Below, one piece after another: positions 34,728 through 45,660 of a DNA stretch of 64,000 nucleotides. Source of the stretch: Tenrec ecaudatus (taxonomy: Eukaryota > Chordata > Mammalia > Afrosoricida > Tenrecidae); contig NC_134542.1 of NCBI RefSeq assembly GCF_050624435.1, positions 111,335,677 to 111,399,676 of the forward strand, in the 5' to 3' direction. Under the pieces are notes generated by a model. It saw only the letters and a program-made list of their open reading frames with translations. It was not told where the DNA came from and searched no databases. Each line of letters begins with the position of its first letter. The stretch's first letter is position 1. The translations under genes were made by a program, and so were the position numbers.

Positions 34728-35738
34728 AGGACATCTTTGCTTTTCAACACTTTGAAGAGGCATCTTGCAGCATATTTGCACAATGCTGCTTTCATGATCA
34801 TTGATCATGAATCTAAGTAAAATGAAATCATTGATAAATCCAATCTTTTCTTGTTTTCTCATATTTGTTGGTCCATTTGTAAGAGTCTTAGCTTCATTTA
34901 ATTAGAAATCTTTGATTTTCTTCAGCGAGTGTTTCAGATTCTCTTGGTTTTCAGCAAGCAAGAGTATGTTCATATGATACTGCAGGTTGTTAAATACTTC
35001 CTCTAATCTTGATACTGTCTTGTTACAACAGTCCAGCTTCTTAGTTGCTCAGCATGCAGTTTGAGTAAGTATGGTGATAGAACACCACCCGGGCACTCAA
35101 TTTCCCTGGTTTTAAGCCACTCAGTATCCCCCTACTCCACTCAAGTCATTGCCTTTTAATTTATCTACAGGTTCCACCGGAGCGCATGATGTGTCCTGAA
35201 CTTCCCAGTTTCCCAATGTTGTCTATAGATTGTTATGATCCACACTGTCACACGTTTTTGCAGAGCCAATGAAACACAAGTAAACATCTGACTTGGATTC
35301 TCTGCTTTCAGCTAAAATAGATCTGTCATCAAAATGTTATACCTCATTTGATTTCCTATTCTCATTTCAGAAAAACTGGCAGCTCGCTGTTGATGTACGG
35401 CTGTAACTCTTGTTGAATTATCTTCAACAAAAATTGTACTTGCATTGTGCTATTAGTTTAAAACTAGGTATTTATCAATAATATATATGTCTATTTCTAT
35501 GGATTGGGCCCAAATATGGCTCTCTTCCAGTTGGCTGTCCTGGCCTGGCAACTGTCTTCAAATTTCTATCCAAAGACAAGTAGAGTGCCTCCAGTTGTCC
35601 ATCAGTTTGTGGAAAAATTCCATTGGTTTTCTGTCCATTCAAGGTTCCTCATTTTCCACCTTTCCCCTCAGGAACAATTAAGCATTTTCCTTCCATTTCA
35701 TTGGTTCTTGATCATATGTGACATCTTGAAATTTTTAT
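34728..35738 (-). mobile_element. RTE/BovB-type LINE, middle part
   Basis: Reverse RTE from 'TTTGCTTTTCAACACTTTG' (34738) through 'ATGAATCTAAGTAAAATG', 'GGTGATAGAACACCACCC', 'GATTGTTATGATCCACAC' and 'TTCAGCAAGCAAGAGTATG', to 'CTTGATCATATGTGACATC' (35706). This covers the reverse transcriptase and upstream linker. Both ends of the element are missing. Confidence 0.82.
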
Positions 35739-35754
35739 AAAAACTAACAGCATA

Positions 35755-37235
35755 TTACCAAACGCATTTTATGAAGCAACTCTAACTCTGATACCTAAAC
35801 CAAGCAAAGGTATCACCAGAATTTAAAATTACAGACCAATATTTCTAATGACTATCGATGCAAAGATATTTAATTAAATCCTAGCCAACCAAATTTAGCA
35901 AAGTAGCAAAGAAAACATACATCCTAATCAAGTTGGATTCATACCAAATATCCAAGAATGGTTTATCATTAGAAAAACAATCAATGTAATTCAGCACATA
36001 AACAAAGAAGAGCCACATGATTACATCAGATTCTGCAGAAGAGACATTTGACAAAATTCATCATCTATTCTGGATAAAACACTAAATAAAATAGGTGTAG
36101 AAGGGGAATTTATCAACATAATAAAAGCCATATATCCAAAACTAATAGCCTGGATCTTACTTAATGAAGAGAAATTGGAAAGATTTCCTCTTCAAATGGG
36201 AATTAGGCAAGCTTGCCTTTTACCACCACTTTCATTTACTGAACATATGAAAAATATTCACACCATAGAAGGCAAAAACCGGGCCCTACTAAATATATGA
36301 CACTAATAGACATGAAAAACCTTCATCAAAAGAGTCAACAGCGAACCCACAGATTGGAAAAACATATTCAGCAATAATACATCAGATAAAGGTCTAATCT
36401 CTAAAATCTATATACAACTACAGCATTATATCAAGAAAATACAAATAACACAATCAAAATATAACCATAAGACATAAATAGACAATGTACCAAAGAAGAC
36501 ACTTTTAGTAAAATCCAGTAGAAGCAAAAATAATAAATGCTGGAGAGGATGCTGAAAGATAAGAACACTTTTGCATTTCTGGTGGGACCATAGAATTGTA
36601 CAATCACTACGGAAATCAAAATCTTGATTCCTTAAACAAGTGCAAATACAATTATCTTATGACCCAGCGGTATCTCAACTGGGAATATACACTAAATAAA
36701 CCAGGAATACAACATGAACAGACATATGCACACCTATGTCCATTGTAGTGATATTCATAATAGCAAAAATATGAAAACAGTCAAGGACCCTAATTGTAGA
36801 GGAACAGAGCTTTTGAAAGCTCTAGTACATTCATACTATGGAATATAATGCATTCATAAAGAATGATGACAATTCTCTTAAACACCTCAATACATGGACG
36901 AAGCTAACTTTGGACAAGTATGCTTAGCAAACTCAGTTACTCATACAGAAACAAATATTTAATAACACCATTATACAGAAAAACTATAAAAAATGTCATT
37001 TATGAACCAAAATATAAGCCTTTGATGACTATGTGGAGATGAAGGGGAGGGGCAGGGAGCAGGGAGGGGGACGGAATATGTTATTGAGGAGGGAGGGGAC
37101 AGGGGTGGGGGGTGGTGAGCATATAAAGAACCATATATAGAGAGGGCTTAACAGGAGATTGTTGCTAATTTTATATCTTGATATGGGCTATGTAAATATA
37201 TACAGTATGCTTCCTGAAAAATAAAAAAGCCTTCC
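35755..37235 (+). mobile_element. L1 LINE, ORF2 and 3' end with internal deletion
   Basis: 'CCTAAACCAAGCAAAGGTAT', 'TTGGATTCATACCAAATATC' and 'CAAATGGGAATTAGGCAAGC' belong to the reverse transcriptase domain. After a jump near 36300, 'CACAGATTGGAAAAACATAT' and 'GGTCTAATCTCTAAAATC' belong to the C-terminal part. It ends in a G-rich UTR (37040-37110) and 'TGAAAAATAAAAAAGC' near 37217. No frame survives. A different subfamily from the copies at 1, 39460 and 52584. Confidence 0.85.
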
Positions 37236-37404
37236 AGATTCCATATACCTCAAACCTAAATAGGGGTTTAAACAGCTTTTAAAAAAAATAAGAAAAGTAA
37301 AACTGAAGTAAATAGCAGTCTTTATTGACAATCAAGTTCCTCTCAAACAATAAAAATAAATTAAATAAAATGCTACTTTCTTTAAAAAAAATCAATTATC
37401 GGTA
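37236..37404. other. AT-rich unique sequence
   Basis: Nothing recognised. Confidence 0.4.
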
Positions 37405-37633
37405 ACGTGTAAGTAAGGCAGTGGGCTCTTACTATTGGCAAGAGAGGAGGCAGGAATTGAGTGCATCCTTTGAACCGTGAGCTCTCCACATACCCTGGAT
37501 CTCCTTCATCCAGAAGGCCTGTGAGACACCAGAGGAGTGGCCGGAACATGAGACGGAGCAGTAACCCGGCCCACATAGCAAGTAAAGCTCGGTGAGTTAG
37601 ATGGGAGGCTGCTTGTGGAGAGAGAGAGAGGGG

Positions 37634-37693
<60 letters not shown>

Positions 37694-38110
37694 GAGAGAG
37701 AGCTGAGATTTAATGAGGGGAGCTGCGTTTGTGGACACATGGAGCTGGAGATGAGTGTTTGGAGGTTGAGGCTTCCAGTGGACTGGCATGCCTTTTGCAC
37801 ACGTCTGGACAACCCTAAAAGTGTCTTGCAACATTGCCCATGCAGGGCAGAGAGAGACCAGGCCACGAGGCTAAGGGCAAGAGAGAGCCTTGCTTATGAG
37901 TGAAGAAAGTGTCTGGACTGAACAACTGTATCCTGACCATTTCTTACCTGAATTGTAACCTGTCAATTTCCTTAGTAAATCTCATAATTATGAGTATTCT
38001 GTGTGAGGTCTCTTTGGCAATGCCACGGAGTTATCAAGCCCAGGGAGACAATTTGGTGGGTGGAGGGTCTGACGTCTGCCTTGTGACAATCAGCCTAGGG
38101 AGCTAGAAGA
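37405..38110 (+). mobile_element. LTR (family B), longer copy
   Basis: Shares its 5' part with 34405-34727. The 3' part reads 'TTGTAACCTGTCAATTTCCT', 'TAAATCTCATAATTATGAG' and 'GCCACGGAGTTATCAAGCCC', in the style of an LTR R/U5 region. A GA repeat has expanded inside it. No viral gene follows. Confidence 0.6.
37617..37704. repeat. (GA)n simple repeat
   Basis: About 88 bases of GA with a few interruptions. It produces long frames of Arg-Glu and Ser-Leu on both strands (37382-37834, 37597-37866, 37601-37903), which are not genes. Confidence 0.97.
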
Positions 38111-38393
38111 GATAAAAAGTGGGCCCGTGCGATGTCCTCAGGTGGGCGACAGGGATTGTCTGTTGACATGCATAGTGAGTTATTGTTAAGCAAGAGTGAA
38201 TTCAGAAGGGCCAATGATGTAATAGTGATAGCTACTCCAGAGAGAGACGGTGGCTTTACGCATTGTGAGGGAAGTACTGAAATTGAAGAGAACTTGATAT
38301 ATTAAACATTGATCGAGAGGTAGCATTGATAGGAATTGTTGGTGCACTGGGTGTGGAAGCTAAAAGAAAAGAGAAGCAAAGGTTTATTTTCCC
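38111..38393. other. Unassigned sequence between two LTRs
   Basis: May belong to the body of the family B element, but nothing recognisable is left. Confidence 0.3.
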
Positions 38394-38919
38394 TGTGGTA
38401 GTTACGTAATCTGATGTTGATGTGAGGATTAAGAGTATAGGGGTGGAGTCTAGCTTGTGAGGGCTTTGTGAGGTCATGGCCTTCTCTTGAGGATTCTGGG
38501 AACTCCTGTATTTCTTTCTTGAAGGTGGGGACATGCTCTCTCTTGGCTCAATCCCTGGGAGACATCCCTGTAGAGAAAACACTTGGAGAGAGGCTGATGG
38601 AGTAAGACCTCTGGAGCCAGAGAAGCCATATGGAGATACCTGCTAGAGCTGAGATGTTTACAACACCACAGGATACCACAAGACTGCACCCACTGGCCTG
38701 TGATCTTCTTGCATTTGGCATCATTGCATGTGTTTCATGAGTCTGAAAAGGACTTTATAGATTGGTATTGGACATAATGGCTAATATCATGCTTATAGAC
38801 TTAGTCTCACTAAACTGGAATGTTTTCTCGATATTCAACTGCTCTTGTATGTAAAGATCTTTCTTATAAAAATATGGGTGTCAATAGATTTGTTTCTCTA
38901 GTTTATCCAGACTAAAAAA
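38394..38919 (+). mobile_element. ERVL-like LTR (family A, second subgroup)
   Basis: Starts TGTGGTAGTTACG, contains 'GTGATCTTCTTGCATTTGGC', 'TATAGATTGGTATTGGACAT' and 'TAAAGATCTTTCTTATAAAA', and ends 'TTTCTCTAGTTTATCCAGAC'. Closest to the copies at 49763 and 51481. Confidence 0.75.
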
Positions 38920-39459
38920 CCCCATTGCTATTATTCTGTATAACTGAGTGAACACCATGTAATAGAATATAGAGGGTTTTCCTTGGTTGATGATAAGTTT
39001 AAAGTTCTATAATAACCAGTTGGATATAGAAATCTGTGTCTCAGACAGAATTCAGGATCAGAGTAGCACTGAGCAGATTATTAAGAAAAGGATAGCTTTA
39101 AAAAACCAATTGTCTACAGACCAATACCTCTATTTTTATGGATAAATATATTTACATACTACACACCTATGCCTCTATCTCTATCCATAGCTTTGCTTCC
39201 TAGCTCTTTCCCCTGTTTCCTTTTGCCTTCCTCCTGCCCAACCCTCACACTCCACCTACTTCTGCCTCTTAGTTCTTCCTCTCAGCAAGATTACCGTTGC
39301 TCAAACACCTACAGATCTCAATATCCTTCTTGTTGTTGATTATAATTCCCTAGTTATTTCCCTGTTTATTTGAAAGGCAACACACTGAGATGGTGGGCTC
39401 TCTTCGGGCCTATGTTCATACCCTCCCTCAATACACAAACCCTTTGTTCTAACAAACTG
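38920..39459. other. Unassigned; 39180-39459 may be the C/T-rich start of the next L1 3' UTR
   Basis: C/T-rich text such as 'TTGCCTTCCTCCTGCCCAAC' resembles the region before the shared L1 block at 53150-53260. Boundary unclear. Confidence 0.4.
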
Positions 39460-40279
39460 GCACTTTGTGATGCTTACCCTCCCAGCACAATTGCTGAAGA
39501 CAAATTGGGTACATAAGCAAATGTGGTGAAGAAAACAGATAATGTCCAGATATTAAAAGATATTACAGTGTCTGGAGTCTTAAAGGTTTGAAGTTGAAAA
39601 GGTGGCCATCCAGCAGAAAAGCATCAAGCCGATATGGAAGACACATACCAGCTGGTGCAATCATGAGATGTCACCAGGACCAGGTAACAGGCATCAGAAG
39701 ACCCATGACAAACAAACAAAAACATATTGTTGAGATGAAGTGGGTTGGAACAGAGACCCACAACCCATCTGTAAACAATGGAACATCCCCCCAACAGAGG
39801 GGTTACAGGGAATGGATGAGTCAACCAGGGTGCAGTAAAGCACTGATGAAACACACACTATTCCTCTGGTTCCTTGAGGTTTCCTCACCCCCCACTATCA
39901 TGACCCCAGTGCTGCTTCTCACTTTGGACTAGACCGGAGCATGTTCACATGTATAGATAGGAGATAAGAGCTCAGGACACATGGACTCCAGGAGCAGGAA
40001 AGGGAGTAACAATACCAGAAGGGTACAGGAAAGGTGGGGAGAATGGAGGAGGAAGGGGTAACCGATCACAAGGATGAACACATAACCACACACAGCCTCC
40101 AGGGAGAAGAACAACAGAAACCATGGAGGAAAGGAGACAGTGAATGGTGTGAGATATGCAATTAGTAATAATTGATAACCAATCATGGGGTCATTGGGGG
40201 GAGGGAAAAAGGAGCTGATACCATGTGTTCAATAGAAAGTAAATGTCTAGAAAAGAATGATGGCCACATATGTTCAAAT
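39460..40279 (+). mobile_element. L1 LINE, 3' UTR, part before the rRNA insertion
   Basis: Follows the copies at 1-847 and 52584-54130: 'GGTACATAAGCAAATGTGG', 'CAGTGTCTGGAGTCTTAAAG', 'GGTGGCCATCCAGCAGAAAA', then 'GGAGATAAGAGCTCAGGACA' and the G-rich region near 40190. It is broken at 40280-40761 by a retrotransposed 28S rRNA piece and resumes at 40762. Confidence 0.85.
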
Positions 40280-40294
40280 ATGCCTGATACAATT
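40280..40294. other. Target-site duplication, left copy
   Basis: ATGCCTGATACAATT, identical to 40747-40761. Confidence 0.93.
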
Positions 40295-40312
40295 TTTTTT
40301 CTTTTTTTTTTT
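40295..40312 (-). other. Poly(A) tail of the rRNA retrocopy
   Basis: On the minus strand A11-G-A6 directly follows the 28S sequence and precedes the target duplication. Confidence 0.92.
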
Positions 40313-40746
40313 CTGCGGGGACCCCACCTGTTTACCTCTTAACGGTTTCACGCCCTCTTGAACTCTCTCTTCAAAGTTCTTTTCAACTTTCCCTTACGGT
40401 ACTTGTTGGCTATCGGTCACGTGCTGGTATTTAGCCTTAGATGGAGTTTACCACCCGCTTTGGGCTGCATTCCCAAGCAACCCGACTCCGGGAAGACCCG
40501 AGCCCGGCGCGCCGGGGGCCCGCTACCGGCCTCACATGGTCCACGGGCTGGGCCTTGATCAGAAGGACTTGGGCCCCCACGACGCCGGGGAGTGGGTCTT
40601 CCCACGCCCCACCGCGGGCTGGGGATTCCACGCTGGGCTCTTCCCTGTTCACTCGCCGTTACTGAGGGAAGCCTGGTTAGTTTCTTTTCCTCCGCTGACT
40701 AATATGCTTAAATTCAGCGGGGCGCCACATCTGATCTGAGGTCGCG
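40313..40746 (-). pseudogene. 28S rRNA 5'-end retropseudogene
   Basis: The minus strand begins CGCGACCTCAGATCAGATG, the mature 5' end of mammalian 28S rRNA, and continues through 'TGAATTTAAGCATATTAGTC', 'AACGGCGAGTGAACAGGGAA', 'CAGCCCAAAGCGGGTGG' and 'GGCGTGAAACCGTTAAGAGG', ending near nucleotide 440 at 'GTGGGGTCCCCGCAG'. Compared with the human sequence as I remember it, there are two small deletions in the variable GC-rich stretch and scattered substitutions. A poly(A) run and a 15-base target duplication show that it entered by L1-type retrotransposition. It is not a functional rRNA: it is a fragment, without promoter or the rest of the rDNA unit. Frames in this GC-rich piece (40358-40739) are artefacts. 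Confidence 0.95.
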
Positions 40747-40761
40747 ATGCCTGATACAATT
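40747..40761. other. Target-site duplication, right copy
   Basis: ATGCCTGATACAATT. The junction TT/AA just after it (CAATT/AATG) resembles an L1 endonuclease nick. Confidence 0.93.
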
Positions 40762-40832
40762 AATGTATGGATTGTAATAAGAGTTGTAATAACCCCCAAT
40801 AAAATGATCTTTTAATAAAAAAATTTAAAAAC
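40762..40832 (+). mobile_element. L1 LINE, 3' end after the rRNA insertion
   Basis: 'AATGTATGGATTGTAATAAG' and 'CCCCAATAAAATGATC' are the last bases of the L1, followed by an A-rich tail. Confidence 0.88.
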
Positions 40833-42369
40833 TCAATTGTCTAATTGAGATCACACAGAAAAAGAAGAAGCTGGTGACCCAGAACCAAGACTGTTGATGG
40901 AGGCAGTGTGAGTCCGGTCTGCATTCCAGTCTCTCTCAAAACACCTGCAGCACCCCGGCTCTTCCACAGAGGTCACTGCCGATCTCTGAAAGCCGAGAAA
41001 GTAGTGACTCAGAGAAGTAGTGTCCCACACTGCCAGCAGACACCAAATGCCCTCTGTATGCCAAGGGGAGAACCCAGGTCAATGCAAATTAACTCAGATG
41101 AACTCAACAACAGCAACCAACACAAACAAATGAGCATGTCCTTGTGGAGAAAGAAAAAGAAGGTGCTCATTGGGCCCGGCCGCACTAAGCAGTGCTGAAG
41201 TACATTTCATTAGGAAAGCACCCTTCCTGTGGTCGAGCCATTAAGGATGTGAATAGGGAAAAAAAAAAACCCATAAAGCCCAAGCAGCTGAGAATTATAT
41301 GGATCATAAAAAAATAAATTTACATGTGAAAGAGGGAGATGTAAGACCATGAGCTCTGATACGACTGGTAAGTATTCTTGAAATCACTAATAAATTGCTC
41401 GTTATTTCAGCCATTCCTGCTGTTGCAGTAGAATTGTCGCTAAGTCACATCGCGGTCTTAAAAGGTTGCTGGAATGAGGTGCATGCATGGCATCATGAAA
41501 GTGATCTTCCTCTCGCCATTCCCCGGCTGATCTGGGGCTCCTTGGGAAAGAGACGCCATGGACAATGCTATGATGTCAGAGAGAGTGGATGAAGGGTATA
41601 ATAATGGTTAATCTGAAAGAACTTCTCCTTAAAATATATTGTGTAATCTAGCAGACTTTTAAGAAATGTATTATCGGCAGACCAGTGTGTCTTATTGGCA
41701 GTAACAAGACAAACTTGGTTTGAATCTTAGCCTTTTTTTTTCTTTTTGGCAAGCTATTTATTTTACCTTTCTAGCATCACTTTTCCAGAATGGCAGTCAC
41801 AATTAACACGATTAATAATCGCTAATAGCGGAATAGTGAAACACAATCAGTTCTCGTCTCCTACCTTCTTACCCAGACCCATCAAGAAAACAAGTTTAAA
41901 GGGAGTAACAAAAGTATCAGCTAAAAGAGCCACATTAAATTATTTACTACATTGCAATAAGGTGTCAAATGGCTGCATTTTAAAAAATAAATCATCAGGC
42001 CTTTATTCTGATGAGACTCTCGGTGCTCACTTTGTGCTTCACTGTTTCAAATCCTTAGGGACTCTTGCCTTGCCTTAGTCCCTGCATATCACTGGGATAT
42101 ATCCTATGGTATCAATTGCATATTCAACCACTATCAATCCATCACAAGGATGTCCACTCCTAGTAGAAGACATGGGAATGTGAGACTGGGTGTGAATGTT
42201 GGGTCCAACTGGAGAACTCAAAGGAGATCAATGTTTGAGACACGCTAGTGTTTGCTTCCACTCCCTATTGGTTCCCAATGCCATCAACCTTAGATTGGAG
42301 GTAGATAGATTTAAACTGGATCAGAAAACATCCTTTATATAGCTTTGGCTTATATTTGTATCCAGTTCA
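40833..42369. other. Mostly unique sequence; possible MIR scrap near 40845
   Basis: 'GAGATCACACAGAAAAAG' near 40848 may be a MIR scrap. 41340-41600 looks single copy and balanced in composition. The 110-codon frame at 41746-42078 and 96-codon frame at 40908-41198 show no domain. Confidence 0.35.
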
Positions 42370-42575
42370 CGTTGGATACATCATTATCATTTTATGATAA
42401 AGAACATTATAAATCATCTCTCTGGGGCATAAGGTGATTCTATTTTAGCATCATTAATGTAGACAATGGTGTAGAATTTTAAACACTGTTGAGAAAAATA
42501 AATTATACAGGTAGAGGCATTTTTCAGACCAACATATGTAGCTTTTTGACTTTTACAGATTAGACATCTAAGTGA
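42370..42575 (+). repeat. Unnamed interspersed repeat (family C), copy 1
   Basis: Aligns with 63190-63405: 'GGGGCATAAGGTGATTCTAT' against 'GGGGCATACGGTGATTATAT', 'TAGCATCATTAATGTAGAC' against 'TAGTATCATTAATTTAGCC', and a shared 'TTTTACAGATTA'-like end. Family not recognised. Confidence 0.6.
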
Positions 42576-42649
42576 CTAGACAGTATTTGCACAGACAATG
42601 GGGATTAGTTAGGGCAAAACTTTCAATAACATTCATTCACCAAAGAAGA

Positions 42650-42912
42650 ACCATGTCTGCCAGATTTTCTGTACATAAAACCCAGGGTAGGTGAACCTAC
42701 AGAGATAGTAACTTGTTATTCCTAGGGCATGGCAGGGGAGGTGGGGTGGAGGATAGATAGCAAATGGGGAGCTAACAAAAATGATGATAAGAAGAACATG
42801 TTCTGAAATTGATTTTGGTGATGATTGAATACCTCTTCTTGATATACCCAAAAAGATTAAATTATATGACATATGAATTAGATACCAATAAAACTTTAAA
42901 ATAATAAAAATC
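42650..42912 (+). mobile_element. L1 LINE, old 3' UTR end
   Basis: 'GAACATGTTCTGAAATTGAT', 'TTTGGTGATGATTGAATACC', 'AATTAGATACCAATAAAACT' are the classical end of older L1 subfamilies (GTTCTGGAATTAGATAGTGG..ATCTCAATAAAGCT). Confidence 0.8.
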
Positions 42913-43699
42913 ATACTATAGATTACCTCATATATAGCTGACTTTCATGAAAAATATTATAAATATTTTTTCTTCATTTGGAGATAATGCATAGAGATGG
43001 TAGCAGTCATTTTTAATAAATGCATCCACATGTAAGATGGAATCTGAAGAGCAGAGTCAATAGGGGACAAAACAAAGTTCTTCTTAGCATTAGCCAACTG
43101 TGAAACTGCCTAGCATGCAACTGTAGCAAAGCTGATGTTACTGCTTTACAGTTGTAATTGTCATAATTGATTACTGCAATTAATACTCTTATCTAAACAA
43201 AATCCCAAATTCTTAAAACTCTCCTAACATGTATGAATACCATTGTAACAAGTGTCTGCTCTCATTCACTAAGCACCTATTTCTGGCTGGGGCACCCAGT
43301 AATAAGTCTAAGTATCTATTGGAATGAATTTTACCTTCATTATAATACTCCTTCAATTACCCTGACAAGTAATCAGTTATTTTTGATTCTTACTTGAAAT
43401 AGTTAATTTTGCTTTTGCTGATGGTCATGACTGATAGTCATAATATTAACATAATGTAATAACAATATAATCAAACTTTGATTATTGCTTTCAGCTTTCG
43501 TGAAAAGTCTTTTGAGAAACTGCCATGTGAAATTGATTACTGATTTTTCAGCAAAATTGTTGTTAAATATATTGCTGTTCATACATATTTTATGTCCTGT
43601 AGGTAATAATTCTTGTGAGAAATTACTTTTACAATTCAATATTAGGAGCTGCCATTTCTTAGAAAATTATTGCCTTCTTCTTTTCCAGAATTGCATTCT
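42913..43699. other. AT-rich unique sequence; possible MIR scrap near 43270
   Basis: 'AAGCACCTATTTCTGGCTGG' followed by 'GGCACCCAGTAATAAG' could be MIR. Otherwise nothing. Confidence 0.35.
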
Positions 43700-43832
43700 C
43701 TAAGGTTCCTAGGTGGTGTGTTTTTTCCCTCTACTACTAATCTAAAGGTTGGAGATTTGTACCTGCCAGTGGTATGATCCAAGAAAGGCCTGGAAATCTA
43801 ATTCCATAAACATTATAGCCGAGAGCATCCCT
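43700..43832 (+). repeat. AfroSINE, second subtype, 5' part
   Basis: 'TAAGGTTCCTAGGTGG' (head), 'CTACTACTAATCTAAAGGTT' and 'AAGGCCTGGAAATCTAATTC' follow the subtype. Confidence 0.65.
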
Positions 43833-43889
43833 GATGTCTGTCATTATACCAAATAAGTAGTTTAAGTTGTAAAATATTTGATCAACTGA

Positions 43890-44145
43890 ATTCAGGCTGT
43901 GAATTATATGTTTGGCTGCCAACTTCAGGGTAACCCAGTTCAATTCCACCAGCTGTTTCATGGTGAAAAAACGAGGTGTTCTATTCATGTAGACAGTTAC
44001 AGTCTCAGGAACCCCCAGGGATGTTGAATAGGGTTGTTGAATAGGACTGTTGAATAGGGCTGTTGAATACGGCTGTTGAATAGGGTTGTTGAATAGGATG
44101 GCAATGAGTCGGAATTGACCTGATGACAGAGTTTGTTTTTTTGGT
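43890..44145 (+). repeat. AfroSINE carrying a 13-base minisatellite
   Basis: 'TTCAATTCCACCAGCTG', 'AGTTACAGTCTCAGGAAC' and 'GGCAATGAGTCGGAATTGAC' mark the SINE. The segment normally reading like TTCTACCCTGTCCTATAGGG is replaced by a tandem array. Confidence 0.8.
44024..44099 (+). repeat. Minisatellite, 13-base unit, about 6 copies
   Basis: TTGAATAGGGTTG-type units start at 44024, 44037, 44050, 44063, 44076 and 44089. They lie inside the AfroSINE at the place of its conserved CTATAGGG motif, from which the unit may derive. Confidence 0.93.
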
Positions 44146-44239
44146 TTGTCTATTCTGTAACCCATGGACTTACTATGATTCAGAGGCACTGAACAGTGAT
44201 AGACTAAGTATTCTATAAATAATTGTTAAATAAACTGTA

Positions 44240-44320
44240 CAACTCGGCTGGATATGATTGAACTATTCAATTGTATTATGTGTAAATTATGAGTCAATAA
44301 AACTGTTGGGAACAAATACA
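44240..44320 (+). mobile_element. L1 LINE, old 3' terminal scrap
   Basis: 'ATGATTGAACTATTCAATTG' and 'AATTATGAGTCAATAAAACT' are the last bases of an older L1 subfamily. Confidence 0.7.
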
Positions 44321-44849
44321 AAAATAATTTAACCACATAGACACAATTCTATAATTCATCATAGCACTTTGAGGACATTTGGCTTCCAGTTCAGTTAAAG
44401 TGAAAATAGGACAATCAAAAATATAATTTCTCATTTATATCTTGTTTAACTTTGTTTCTATTGGTCTTGAAATTTTACTATATGTATAATTTGGGAATTT
44501 AAGTTTCTTGAAACAAGGTAGAACTAAAACTTAAAATATATAAATAAGTATGCAATGAAACCAAGTTTTCTGGGATTTGGTGATAATGGAGGTGTAGGTA
44601 ATCTGAAACACAGGAAATACATAAAACAATTTTTTTAACTTTGGAATTCATTGACTTTTCTTTGCTTAGATATTAATTTTTACATGTTTAATTTGGCTAA
44701 TAAAATTAAACTTAAAATTTCAAGAGTACAGAAAAATGACAAAAGTTATCCAAAACAAGCAGAAAAAAATACATTTTGTTTTGTCTTTGCTTTGTTAGCG
44801 ATAACTACTCTCAAGTGTTTTATATGTTGCAGTCATCAGTTTAAATATT
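44321..44849. other. AT-rich unique sequence
   Basis: Nothing recognised. The frame 44651-45043 overlaps the L1 on the opposite strand and is chance. Confidence 0.4.
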
Positions 44850-44896
44850 TTCATGTCTCTGATTCCTCCAGTCGATTGTCGAGGTCCGTGGATCTG

Positions 44897-45160
44897 TTAC
44901 TTTTTTGTTATCTCCTCCCTAAGCTCTTGTATTTCCCCTTGTTTTATGGTTTTTACCTCTTCCATCATTTCATCCTTTTTCTGTATTGTTTTCCTCATAT
45001 CCTTTATGACCCCAAGTCGCATTCTGAAAAGTTCTTTTTGTAGCAGCTCAATGTCTGCTTCTTCTATGCATGTCATTATGTTCAGGACATCTTCTGCCAT
45101 TGACTTTTGTTTATCTTGGGTTTTTTTGTTGAGGTCATTGGGGCTGATGGCTGTTTGCAT
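44897..45160 (-). pseudogene. L1 ORF1 N-terminal fragment
   Basis: Eighty-seven codons from ATG, rich in Lys, Glu, Gln and Met with hydrophobic residues at heptad spacing (for example 'IQKKDEMMEEVKTIKQGEI'), as in the coiled coil of L1 ORF1 protein, which trimerises and binds L1 RNA. Full ORF1 proteins are about 300-370 residues, so the RNA-binding domains are missing; a stop follows 'LREEITKK'. A GC-rich UTR upstream on the same strand supports the call. It could instead be another coiled-coil retroelement protein. Confidence 0.5.
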
Positions 45161-45660
45161 TGCATTGTTTTAGAGGATCCAGATGCTATTTTGCAGGGAG
45201 TCGAAGAGCACTGACTCTCTCTGGGAGACTTGTAGGAATGCTTCTTCGAACTACCCACAGCTTATTTCACTATGGAATTAGCCTACCACTTTATCCTCCT
45301 ATAGCTTCCTTCTTAGGGGAGTGACCCAGAAGGCTAGTGGGTTGCCTGCTTTGGTGTTGCGGTGTTGGGCAGAGGTTCCTGAAGCAGCTTGGAATGTTGA
45401 GGCGTGTTGACGAGCTATCATAGGACCCCAGGCACACAGGCAAGGATTCCCCAGTAAGATGTTGAGCAGAGTATCCCCTGGTGGAGGTTCACAGGACGTT
45501 CCAAGCCTCGGGCTAGTTACACCGGATGAAGTTCACCTAGCTGGGTGTGGCACAGGAGTAAATGTGTGAGAGACCAGGAAAGAGACAAAAAGGAGGTTAA
45601 AAAACGTTAAAAAAAACAAGCCCACTGAGCCTGTGGGGGGCAGGGGAGAGGGGTGACACA

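Noticed and set aside
37382..37903. Frames rich in Ser-Leu or Arg-Glu (100-150 codons)
   Set aside because: Produced by the (GA)n repeat inside an LTR.
40358..40739. GC-rich overlapping frames, possible CpG island or first exon
   Set aside because: The GC-rich block is the 28S rRNA retrocopy, not a promoter or gene.
43737..44189. 150-codon minus frame with repeated Asn-Pro-Ile-Gln-Gln-like motif
   Set aside because: Translation of the 13-base minisatellite inside a SINE.
44651..45173. 130- and 106-codon plus-strand frames
   Set aside because: Antisense to the L1 ORF1 fragment; hydrophobic Phe/Leu-rich text is the shadow of a Lys/Glu-rich coiled coil.
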